From NCBI RefSeq assembly GCF_001659605.2, contig NC_035161.2, positions 27,203,691 through 27,267,690 of the forward strand: a stretch of 64,000 nucleotides of DNA. Direction: 5' to 3'. The stretch is from Manihot esculenta (Eukaryota; Streptophyta; Magnoliopsida; Malpighiales; Euphorbiaceae). The notes below the pieces were generated by a model. It made no database searches. It was not told the origin of the DNA and saw only the letters and a list, made by a program, of their open reading frames with translations. Made by a program: the position numbers and the translations under genes. Positions 49,262 through 60,834 of the stretch are shown piece by piece; positions within the stretch are counted from its first letter, which is position 1, and every line of letters begins with the position of its first letter.

Positions 49262-52200
49262 TAATTTAGAAAAATTCACTAATTAATCTTTTAATTTTAA
49301 AAAATATATTAAAATATTTCTTAACGACTAAAATTAACGAAAAACCAATTAGTAGACTTTTTAAACATCAAAAACAGTTTAATGTATTTTTTAAAATTAA
49401 AATATCAATAAGTAAATTTCTCCATACCGACTAAATAGTAATTTTTTTTATAATAATTTGTTACAAATATAAATTTATACTATTATATTATTTTTTAAAT
49501 GGTTTTTAAAATATTAGCATAAAATAATTTCATCAACTTCTGTATGTCTATTATTTAATGACATGTATAATGTTATTTGTGATGATAAATTTTGTCTCTA
49601 ATTTTTTGTGTTGCTAAAAGTCATCTATTAGCGACGAACAATAATTTCTCACAAAATATACTCTTTAATTTAATGAATATATATATAATTTGAGATGTTA
49701 ATTAAAAATTATGAATTGATTATTGGCATGCAATATAGTAATATTTATTGTAAAAAGAAACTCCACTTGTATTTAGAAGATGGATTTAAGAATAAATTCA
49801 AAAAATTTATTACAAAAGGCATATATAGATCTGAAAGTTATTGTAAGAAAATAAAATAATAACAATAACAACATTAAACAAGAAAACAAAGAGAATAAAA
49901 TAAAAAAATATAAGAAAAAAAAGAGAGAGAAATTATGAAATTAATAATATATTATATAGTATTTAATATAGAAATATATATATTACCAAAAATGTTAAAC
50001 TAACTTTATGAAATTAATTTTTTTGATAACTGAGTTAATTTTAAAAATATTTATTAGTTTAATATATATATACACACTAATATCTAGTAAATTGACTCAA
50101 AATATGTATTTTTATTTAATATTTAACAAACTTGTTATTTACTTTTCAATTTTAATTGATATCACTTAATTTTCATAAACAGTTAATAGTTGTTCAAAAT
50201 AAACTGTTGAAAAACATGTTTTAAGAAGAAAAAGATTTTTTATATGATGTTCAGAATATCTAAAAATTAATATAGAACTGATTAGATTTTATAAAAAGTT
50301 TTAATATTTGGTTAAAATAAAATAATAGGAATGAGAGACTGAAAACCGAAAAGTTTTATTAAAAATGAAAAAAAAAATTTTAATATATAAAATTATAAAA
50401 TATTTAAAACCAATAATTAAAAAGTAAAATTAACTCATAAATATTGGAATTTTCACTACAAATTTTGTAATAGGCTTTCGGCTCTCGTCATATTTTTGAA
50501 AGTTGTGTATCTCAAAATTCTCTTTCTAAAAAGTTATCGTGGATTTTTATCAGACATCAATGGCAAAAATTAGATTCGATAAAAATCTGCGGTAAAATTT
50601 AAAATTAATTGTTCTATATAAAAAATTTTTAAATAAAACCATTTTATACTTTTATATGGTCAAACGGATTATTATATAAAATAATGTTATTTTATACAAA
50701 AAAAATTTTTAAAAAAATCTAAATATATTTTCACTACTATATATTTTAGAATTTAAATAGCAGTAACTTAACAACGAGTATAAAATTATTACATAATATT
50801 ATTAAAACAATGATAATTAAAACAACAGTCAGCATTATAAAATTATTAAAACAAATTATTTTTTATTATATTTTAATACATGGCTTTTTATACTTACCAG
50901 TGACTTATAAATATAATCACATGGATGGAGTTAGAGATAATCCAAATTAGTGACAAATCATTTTTTTTTCTTTGAATTAAAAAGATTGTGAAACAATTTT
51001 ATAATAATTATTTAATATATTTATCCAACACGAATCTAATTTAATCGGATGATATATTCCTTAACATTTCCGATTAATAGATCTATGTCTATAATACATA
51101 ATCTCCGCAGAAGTAAATGGTCATAATGTAAAAATTGAAAAATAGGAAGTGGGGATTAATGAAGTTGATGATGAATGTATACACCAAATAAAAGCAAGAT
51201 TATCAATTGCAGTGCGCATACACCCTAGAGTAGACATTGAAATGAGACAGCCTATGGGTTGTGGAGATGTACCTATTAATGGGATTAAACCCACAGAAAG
51301 ATCAAAAAAATTAGGGCATGCATGCACTTGAAGATGGAGGAGAAGATAGATGAGAAGAAGTTCATTTGTGTGTTGACTATTGCACGTATGGTGGTGTAGC
51401 CTCACTCACATACAGATTTTTTGATGTAGTAAAAGAAGAAATAAGTGAGGTTTTCGTGAGTGCTTATAGTCCTCTTGGAATATGGCTCTTCTTCCCACTC
51501 ATTCAATATTCGCATCATTATTAGGGTTACAATGTGCATATACTCATGCAGTTTATGAAATATATATATAAAAAATATTTATAGTGGGAGATTTCTTGTA
51601 TCTATCTTTGCATATGCTTGCAGCCTAAGAGAAATTTTCACTTGGGATTTTATATTTATTTTGGTAGATAATGAAATAATCATAAATGGAGTTTATTATC
51701 TAGAGTTGTTTCTGTTTTTAAATTATAATTAAGTTACGTGAAAATAAAATAGGTGCATATAAATTATTAAACTTATGATAAATTTTATATTTAATAATAT
51801 TATATTAGATGAGTGCACGTACATGAGTGCTTATGAAAGGTTTTGTGCAGGAATATTTTGAGAGGTGAGATCATTGATAGCTACTCATGGAAAGCTCCAA
51901 TATTAGCCAACCTGCACTGCTCAAGAGTCAAGAGCTATAGAGTTTTTAAAAGAATTGATAGCAAATGTGGACAACTAAATCATCCCAAATAATTAATATG
52001 CCATGCCCTCATCAATTGCTATTTTCTATTTTTTTTTTTCAAAACATGGAAAATGCTAGCCATAATCATTTCCATTGATGAATATATTGTTATCCCAACA
52101 TATTCCAATAGCCTATTACTCTTACTCTCATTATAAATCCATCTCATTCTTTCAATAGATATATATTCAGCTTCTTTTACGTATTCACCACAAAAAAAAA

Positions 52201-53575
52201 AACCTTTTAGCAAAGGAAAATTTCGTTCTTAAAAAATAAATTTTCACCACTAAATTAAATAGCGATAAAATAATCTCATCGTAGTAAACTCTACCGTTAA
52301 AAGTTTTACAAGAGAGAAAAAAGTGACCGATCACAATTGAGTTTTAAGAAAAATATATTGTGTCGGTCGCTAAAACTTCAATTGCGATCATATTTTGAGG
52401 GCATTGCGGTAATATTACCTTCACAATTGAAAATAAAAAAATACATGTTTGTTTTCAATTGCGTCCAAAAAATCCAATCACTGTAACATATCATTTTTTG
52501 ATATTGCTAGTATTCATACTAGTCGCATATTTTTTAATGATAAGCTCAATATTAATTTTTTTAACTAAATATTTATATAATTTAAAATATTTAATTTATT
52601 TATTATATTCATATATAATGTAAAAGATATGAAAGTAATTATTATATATAATAAAATTATTTTTATTTATAAAATCTACAAAGGAGCTATACAATGTTTG
52701 GTCCAACAATATTGTACAATCAATATAAATTATTCTCAAATAAAATCACAAAATGCCAACCCCTAAGTAATAAGATGTCTGACTATATACAAAAATAAAA
52801 AAAAATGCAAGTAAAATTCATAACAACCTAAATGAACTGCACATCTAAAATGAACGGTGAGCATATGATTGACTTCATTCATGCATCTGCAATAAGCAAT
52901 AACACGTAAAATTTAGAATTTTTCAAATTGAGATAAAATAGATTAAAAAGAAAACCTTTAAGAGTTATAATTGTTCATCATGAACTACATATTAAAAGAC
53001 AAATTTGAATATAATAAACCATCAAGAATGAAAATAGCAATCTTAATTACCAAACACTAACAAGAAAAAGAAGCACAAGCCAAAAAAGTGCACAAGTATA
53101 TGATTAAACTACATTGATAATCACACAAGTATATGGTTTGGCTCATTTGTTCACTGCAATCAGATCAGTTTAGATTAGGGATTTAGTTTTATTTATCAAT
53201 TCAATTTGGTTCAATCATGCACCCTTTCTGTGGTAGAAAATAACAATAGCAGTAATTGGTAAAAGAACTAAACTATAGCTTTCTAATGATACAATCTTCA
53301 ATAAGAACATGAAGAATAGTCTTCATGCAGAGGTAATTATGCGTTTATATTCCATTACTCAACATAATCTTATGTTATTAATTGTTCTTAATCTACTGTG
53401 AGTAGCCTAGTTTTGTGAAGCTTCAGAAATCAAAGTTAATTATTCTTTGGCAAATCTCTCAAGCTGACATATAAATATATAACTGCAATTTATCAAGATA
53501 TTAGTCTTTAGCCACTGAAATTTTAAGATTCACTGCTAAATTAGCAACAAAATTTAAATTAGCCACTAACTACGC
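49262..53575. other. AT-rich intergenic DNA with relic repeats
   Basis: No gene is supported over 4.3 kb. Scattered phrases such as ATTAGCGACGAACA (about 49630) and GGTCGCTAAAACTTC (about 52365) resemble subterminal repeats of CACTA-type transposons, but no pair of terminal repeats could be matched. A less AT-rich island at 51120-51400 has short frames without recognisable homology. Confidence 0.45.
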
Positions 53576-53696
53576 GATGCAAGTGCACTACTGCACAAAG
53601 TACAGCTTGTTGCCGCACTTGCAGCAAGAACATTGCTGCTGAGCAAGTGCAGCAGCGCTTGCTGCTGCACTTGCACAGTACACTACTGCCAAATTT
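53576..53696. repeat. GC-rich inverted-repeat cluster with a perfect 14-bp hairpin
   Basis: GCAAGTGCAGCAGC (53643-53656) and GCTGCTGCACTTGC (53661-53674) are perfect complements around a 4-base loop. Further partial copies of GCAAGTGCA and its complement lie on both sides from 53578 to 53690. It stands out from AT-rich surroundings. Confidence 0.85.
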
Positions 53697-54589
53697 CCAT
53701 TTGACTAGAGAAAGATGCCAATTTCTCATGGCATGCCACCCATAATGTTCATATATTAAAAACATAATGTCCAATTACTAAAGACGTCAATAGTTTGATC
53801 CGGTGGTTTTAAATCTTAGTTTTACTTTGATAATGTCCATATACTAAAAACATAAACACTAACTAAGATAATTTGGAACTGATTTTCTTCTAACATACTT
53901 TGATAAAGTCCATATAATTGAAACATAAACACTTAGACCAAAGAATACGGAACTGATTATCTAGTAATTTTGGTGAAGAGTCAAATCAAGCTAAGAGGAT
54001 CTGCTGAAAAAGTGTATGATTTCAAACACCAAAGGCCTCATAACCACATTAGTTAACATGTTCTGATCGACAGCAAGAACAACATAAATCTTAAGTGCGA
54101 AAGCCACTTGAAGGTGGTCCTCCTTCTAAATTTCCATTTGCTAGTTGAATTTGTGATTTCACCACCTGTAAAGGAGATTCACTTCTAAATTTCTCAATCT
54201 CTTGTGGCGTGATGAATTGGGTGCTGATATAGTATCATGAAGCTGTATCCTCCTGACGCTAAATCAGCAGAGTTAAAAAAAAAAAAATTCGGCTCGTCCA
54301 GAGTTTTTAAAAAGAAAGAAAAAAAACAAATTCTCTAAAATAATTTCAGGAGGCTAGTATCCTCCTGCTTTCTAATTTTTAAATTAAAATATTAATTTAA
54401 TTAAAATTAAGGTAAAGGAAATTATTAAAATTTTAGAATAAAAAATAATAATTTTGTTTTTAAATTAGCTAGACTAGATATAGTATCTGTATGTGAGTCT
54501 CTGCAGTTCTTCTGCTTTATTGTCAGGGGCTCTATTAGTGGCTAAATTGTTGGTTATTTCAGATAAATGTGTAATTTTTTTTAAAATTA

Positions 54590-55000
54590 AATGGATTCAA
54601 ATGAATTTATAAATAAAATTTATTTTATTTAAAAAATTAGATATATGAATTTTTAAGACAATTTATTATTTGTTTATAAATTTAAATTGACATAAATAAC
54701 TTTATAAATAAATATGTAAATCATTTGTAAATTTAAATGTCTATACACTGGCGTAATTCATTAATAAATTTTAATGGATATATAAATAAATATATAATCT
54801 GTTTATAAAATTAAATGATATAAATAACTTTAAATAAATGTGTATTTATTTATAAAATTAAATAAATATAAATAGATGTAAACAAATATATAATATATTT
54901 GTAAAATTTAATACAGATTAATAAATTTATAATTATACGTATAATCTGTTTATAAAATTAAGTGACATAAATAACTTTACAAATCAATCGAGATGGAATT
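54590..55000. repeat. degenerate AT-rich tandem repeats
   Basis: The phrases GTTTATAAAATTAA and ACATAAATAACTTTA recur several times at irregular spacing of about 50-110 bases. Copies are diverged, so unit borders are not fixed. Confidence 0.5.
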
Positions 55001-55979
55001 CATTATATTAAATTTAGAGTAGAAAAATTTATTATCTCTATGGGATTAAATCTCCCAATTATTGCAAAATAAAGAAAAATGAAACATAAGATTATGAAAG
55101 TAAATATTCTTGCATTTATTGCTATTATACTGTTTATTCTAATTTTTATTGCATTTTTATTTATAATATAAATAAAAACAGTTAATCTATACTCCGTTTA
55201 TAAAGAAAATTTTGTTTGTTTGTGAACTTGTTACGGTTACAAATGAATTTGTATCTATTTGTAATTTTAATAAATTTTGATAGTGTATTTATTAGTAAAA
55301 TTTGTCATAAATTTGAAAATTTTCATAATTTAGGATTGTATTTATCTTAAATAGACCTTTATTCTTTAAAATTATATGAATATATATGTATATATTACCA
55401 CCACTTTTATTAGTATCATACAATTGAAATTTTTTGAAAAGTAGGGATTCAAAAACGATTTATTTATGGAGAATATAATAGAAATGATTATTAAAAGAAT
55501 TCTAATACTTTATAACTTTCTGTAATTTTATCTGTATTTTAAAAATAGTTCATTTAAGTTTATATTTTTAACTTTTAAAAAATTGCACTTAATTGTAAAA
55601 ATTTCGGTTAACCACTATCAGAAATACCATATCATTCTTATCTTATGTCACCAAGCCCCAATATTACAATATAATATAAAATAATTGTTAAAAAATCTTA
55701 TAATTTATAATTTTTTATAATTCTACTTATACTTTAAAAATAACCGATTTAATTCTATTACATTGAATTATTAAAAAAATTCTAAATTTTCTGTTATATT
55801 ATTAATGAAAACTCTAAAATCATGCCACATACTATAAAATAAATTTATAAAAAATGAAATTTAACCTTAAATTACATATCGCTATTCAAATATTAAATTT
55901 CATATTTCAATATAAATTTAACTTAAAACTATTATTAAAACGTCAAATAAGACTATCACTTATCTATTTTTTTTATTCT
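55001..55979. other. AT-rich intergenic DNA
   Basis: No gene or transposon boundary is recognised in about 1 kb of A/T-rich sequence. Confidence 0.5.
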
Positions 55980-56418
55980 CGATGATATTTTGAGATCCAT
56001 AAAAAATAGAATTTACAATAATTGAGTAAACTTGATTCAAGAGGAGGATATTCATTTCCCTTTTATTCCCTCCTCCTTACTTGCTAGTGACGCCTAATAA
56101 CTTTTATATTATAGTGACATCTGTTTCTGTCGAGCAGGTCTATACGTACAGAAGTGCCAGTTTTCTCACTTACATTAGACGGCCATTTAATTTTCTTCAG
56201 TGCGCATGTGAAAAAGGGTGCGAAAAGACTGTACCAATTTATTTATTATCATGTCTGGTCCCTGGACTCAAATACGATCCAGCCCGCTGGGCATTTGGTG
56301 GCCCAAATCTGGGCTGACGGGCAGGCCTGTCTAAGGTCATTTTGAGTTCTGGGACTGATCTATTCTTGCGGGTCCTGACTTGTCCCAAGGGAGGGTAAGA
56401 GGGCCAACGGTTATCATT
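55980..56418 (-). repeat. diverged solo LTR related to the Tat-like element
   Basis: It starts CGATGATATTTTGAGATCC, resembling the 6088 LTR in window orientation. It shares the AAGAGGAGG and TTGCTAGTGACG neighbourhood in the first 120 bases and ends in GGTTATCA. Target-site duplications are not evident, so one end may be truncated or mutated. Confidence 0.65.
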
Positions 56419-59280
56419 TGGTCTATTTGGTCTTATTTGACCTTCTGATGATAGTTTATAGACAAATTTAGACTGAAAAATAAAATTTAACATTTTTAAA
56501 CAGTTATGAACTTTAGGGATAAATTTGACTTTTTAAACTTATAAAATTACTAATTAGACATTTATCAATTTTAATAATTATTTTACAAACCTAAATACTA
56601 AATATCTATAAACATCTTAGGTTATATTATAATGATGTAATGATAATATGATAATGATATGTCATTTTTATTTTTGAAGAAAAAATGCGGTATTTCTGTA
56701 AGTGAATTAATGGTTGTTTTAATAGTTGGATATAATTGATGAAAATTTTAAAAGTATAAGATTAAATTGATTATTTTTAAAATATAGAATAAAAATATAA
56801 AAAAATATAAAGTATATAATTTTTTTATAGTTATTTTATTTTATGTTACCATAATGTAGCCACGATATAATAATGAATGTGATATTTCTATTAATTAATT
56901 AATAAAAATTTTAATAGGTGTAATTTTTGAAAAGTTAAAAATAAAACTTAAATTTGCTATTTTTAAACTAAATTATAGAATTTTAAAAATTATAAAGTTT
57001 TTTAACAATTAATCTAATATAATATTAGGAATTTTCTCGAAAATCAACTTTATTATGCATCCAAATTACGAAAAGAAATCAAAAAAAGGAATATACAATA
57101 TTTGGAAAACCCAAAACCCAAGAAGAGGAATGAAAGAATTTGAGAGCATTTTGCTTGTTTTTAGAAAAATCAATTATTTTTAATTTTAATTTTTATAAAT
57201 CAACGTTATTATTTATTTATAATTATCAATAAATTAATTAATAAAGTTAATCTAGTGATGAAATAAATAAATAAGTTAAAAACAAAAAAAGAAAAATCCC
57301 TCTCTATGTTTGAATAAAGCATCTCATCTCAAGTTGTAGTTACGCCTAAAGTGAAAGCCCACTATTGTATACACTACACCCCAAGCTACCTCGCCTTTGG
57401 ATGTAGTGAGTTGGGCCTTCGGTGGTCTAGTCGCATGACTCGTGGCCCAATAAGTTTTTATAAATTATAATTTCAAAATAATGGTTTATTTTATTAAAAT
57501 ATCTTTTTATAATGATTTTATTTATACTTCAAAAAAAGTTTCTATTTGAATTATAAATTATAAATTTTTATTTTATTTATATTTCGTAACTTATAATTTA
57601 AAATATTTTATTTAATAAAAAAGTATATTAAAAAAACTACATATATTAAATTTTATTTTGATCTCTAAAAATAATTTCTTTAAATTTAATCATATTTATA
57701 AAATTTAAAATTTAAAATATAAATTTAAATCAATATAATTAATTAATTAAAATTCATCATTTATAAATTAAAAATTATATTTTGATTCTTCTAATATATT
57801 TTCTTATTAAAAAACATTATAATTTAAAATAAATAAAAAATAAGCCTATATTTATCAAATAAAGGGAGAAATATTCGAATCACAATACTAAAAGTTAAAT
57901 AACCCTCGTGTTTTGGGTGGTTTTAGTGGTTGAAGTTTTAAAAGGTTTTAATTCTTTAAAGTTTTTTATTTTCATTTCCATAAAGCAAAACTAAAATATG
58001 AAAAACGTATTTTATCTATTAATATTAGAATAGTTTTATATATTTGATAATTAGATATTATCATAAAATATATTAAGAAATTTAACATGTTTTATTCATT
58101 TACTGTATAATAGTATAATTAATATATTTTCTTAAACAATTATTTTTATTTAATTATAAAATTGTTATAGAAAATTATTATTTTACATTTAAAAGATAAA
58201 AAATGAAAACAACTCAAATATATTTTCTCAATCTTATTATATTTTAAAAATTAAAAATCTAAATTTTCATTACCCATTTTTAAAAAGATTTTGCATTTTA
58301 ACACAAACTTTAAATATATTATATTTAAATTAATTTTAGAATTTTTAACTTAATATATTTATAAAATATTTTTTTTACAATGTCAAAGATAATCTTAATA
58401 ATTAAAGTTAAAATATAAAACATGTGAGTATAAAAATCAAATTTTAAAAAAGAAAAAATCAAATTGAAACTTAAAATTAATACTGCAATATTTTATGTTA
58501 GTAAAATTGAAGTAATCATTTAATTTTTTTAAAAGAATATGCGCGATGAATAATTTTTACATATTTTTATAATGGCAACGACATCGCAAAGCGGCGTTCG
58601 AGCCTGACATAATCGTCACAAATTACGCCACTACCCACTAGGACCCAACACTGCCGGCCTATAAGCGGCGAATCAAAGATCAATGCCCACGCTCGCTCAC
58701 GTATCTTGAATTTCATCCACACAGTCTCGTCACAACCGCCAACCCCCCCTTCCTTCGCGCGTGGGATTAACCATCAACTATTCAATATGCTTAACTGCCA
58801 CGACGAACCCACACTATTCCTCAGCGGGACCCGCTTAGTGGGCTCTGTGGGTCCCAGCAAAATTAAAACGGAGGCCTGCCTTTTGCCAGCCTGGCCCATT
58901 TCCGTCGCCGTAGACCTTCTGCCTCCTCGGGAAGAAACGTCAGAATGAAGCCGCATAATTCGCGTAGGTTTACAGGCGAACGAATAAAAAGCTCTCGCTT
59001 TCCCGAAAGCAGTCCTTTAATAATATTTTAATTTTAATAATTACACCACAAACGGTCCAAAATTACATAAATACACACCCCCAATCGTTTCGCTCCAACG
59101 CTACTCATTCCACCATACAACTTGAAACAAATTGTAGCCGCTCGATCATAAAAGAATGACATCATGGTGAGATTAGGATGAAATCGTACAGCTAAGATTT
59201 CGAGTTTTATGGTAATACGGTGGTACACAAGTTATTGCCGACACGAAACCATGGGCATGCCTTGGGAACACACATAAAAA
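56419..59280. other. intergenic DNA and promoter side of the stress-associated-protein gene
   Basis: Mostly AT-rich with no gene. A GC-richer relic lies at about 57300-57460. From about 58560 the base composition rises, probably the upstream regulatory region of the zinc-finger gene. No specific element can be assigned with confidence. Confidence 0.4.
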
Positions 59281-59533
59281 CAAAGAAGAAAAGGATGTTC
59301 TCTGTTATTTTTTCAAGTTAATAATCGCTTCCAAGTTCAGAGGTTTGCTTCCAACTTCAACTCTCCTCCACCGCCTAACTCCTCTTCTTCGTCCTCTACC
59401 TCCTATATTTTCTTCTTCGTCCTCTTGCTATTAATCGATTTGAATCCACTGCAATCGGAAACAGAGCAATCGAAGGAGAGGACGGAGAGAGTAGACTCAA
59501 CTTGAGGTTTCGAGTATTATCAGGTAACACCTT

Positions 59534-59571
<38 letters not shown>

Positions 59572-60294
59572 TGTCTTGATTTTGGTCTTTGTACCACAGA
59601 TTCGAATTTCCGATGCCATGGTTTATGGATTTTTTCTTGGCTTCCACCGATGAAAATTGGTGGAATTCGAACGGAATATATTTTATTTTTTTTTTTAGAA
59701 AAAGGAGAACTTTTTCGCTGTGTGATTTTTATAGGCCGCTGGATCTTTAATCGTGAAGTTTGGACGGTCCCAGTCCAGCCATATGGAAGTAGTTGACGAA
59801 ATCGATACATTCTATGAGCTGTAACCAACGTTTAATTGAGTTTTTTGTTTTTTGAAGTTGTTTTGTAGGGTCAATATTGCCCTTATAAGATGCGTCGTGA
59901 GAGTTTTGGATACGGGGGTATTTGTGTAATTTCATTGATTGTATACGTGTACTTGAGGTTCTGGAATCTGAAACTCTTTCTTCCAAAAATTTATTGACAA
60001 CTCAGAAAAAATTACCGAATGTATTTCATGGACAATAGTACCCTTGGCAAAGTTATAAATGCCATTGGTCCACGGCATAAAAAGTACATTGAAGTTTGTT
60101 TCTTGGGCAAGCAGTCAGAGGGTAAATTTGAGAATTTGTTATTATTATGAATGTGATAGATATATGTATTTTTTAATCTAAATCACAACGCATTATTCGA
60201 TCTCTCCAGCGACTCATCGGATTTCTTTCAACGGAAACTAGAAAATTTCAAAACCCTAACCCTCGTTTTCGTGTGTAGAAGCGAGAAATTGAAG
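59281..60294 (+). promoter_or_regulatory. 5' UTR with a 755-bp intron, zinc-finger gene
   Basis: A pyrimidine-rich leader (CTCCTCTTCTTCGTCC and similar, about 59360-59430) is typical of a plant 5' UTR. A donor AG|GTAAC at 59523/59524 and an acceptor GTGTGTAG ending at 60278 define a probable leader intron ending 16 bases before the start codon. The intron starts with a TA microsatellite (about 59536-59568). The transcription start is not fixed. Confidence 0.6.
59536..59568. repeat. TA dinucleotide microsatellite
   Basis: About 16 uninterrupted TA units just after the leader-intron donor site. It is likely to vary in length between individuals. Confidence 0.9.
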
Positions 60295-60834
60295 ATGGGT
60301 TCTGAGCAGAACGAGGGCACAAGCTTTCCTCCTTCTGAGCCAATTCTCTGCGCTAATGGTTGCGGGTTTTTTGGGACGGCCGCGAACATGAACCTTTGCT
60401 CCAAGTGCTACCGTGACCTTCGCGTCAAGGAAGAACAGGCTGCCTCGGCCAAAGCAGCGATGGAGAAGACACTCAGTATCAAACCGAAACAACCGGCTAT
60501 TATTGCTGATACCCATGATGTGGTGGTGGTGGATGTTCCACCGGCGGCTCCTAATCCTTCTGAGCTTGTGGCGTCCTCTGAATCATCATCTTCATCGTCG
60601 GAGCATCCGGTTTCTGGTAGTGATCAGGCTCAGCTCAAAGCAACGAATAGGTGCTTTTGCTGCAATAAGAAGGTTGGCTTGACTGGATTTAAGTGCAAGT
60701 GCGGGGGAACATTCTGTGGGTCTCATCGGTACTCGGAAAATCATGACTGCTCATTTGATTTCAAGGGGGCTGGCCGTAATGCAATTGCTAAGGCGAACCC
60801 CGTTGTTAAGGCTGATAAGGTGGAGAGGATCTGA
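60295..60834 (+). CDS. A20/AN1 zinc-finger stress-associated protein (SAP)
   Basis: An intronless coding region of 179 residues. The A20 zinc finger is near the N-terminus with Cys19, Cys23, Cys35 and Cys38 (C-x3-C-x11-C-x2-C). A Ser- and Pro-rich, weakly conserved linker follows. The AN1 finger has Cys120, Cys123, Cys134, Cys136, Cys141, His144, His150 and Cys152. The length and the single A20 plus single AN1 layout match the common plant SAP class. Members respond to abiotic stress, and A20 fingers bind ubiquitin, with E3-ligase activity reported for some. The start is MGSEQNEG at 60295. An upstream in-frame ATG at 60271 lies in the leader intron and is not used in the model. The exact SAP number cannot be assigned from this sequence alone. 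Confidence 0.95.
   Translation: MGSEQNEGTSFPPSEPILCANGCGFFGTAANMNLCSKCYRDLRVKEEQAASAKAAMEKTLSIKPKQPAIIADTHDVVVVDVPPAAPNPSELVASSESSSSSSEHPVSGSDQAQLKATNRCFCCNKKVGLTGFKCKCGGTFCGSHRYSENHDCSFDFKGAGRNAIAKANPVVKADKVERI

Noticed and set aside
51121..51405. Frames of 60 and 94 codons on both strands in a less AT-rich island
   Set aside because: I considered a small peptide gene or a microRNA precursor. The only stem near 51250-51295 is about 7 bases, and no known motif is visible.
49585..53570. CACTA transposon spanning the CACTACAAATTTTG at about 50456 and GCGACGAAC-like phrases
   Set aside because: No matching opposite terminal repeat or 3-bp target duplication could be found by eye, so only the relic phrases are mentioned.
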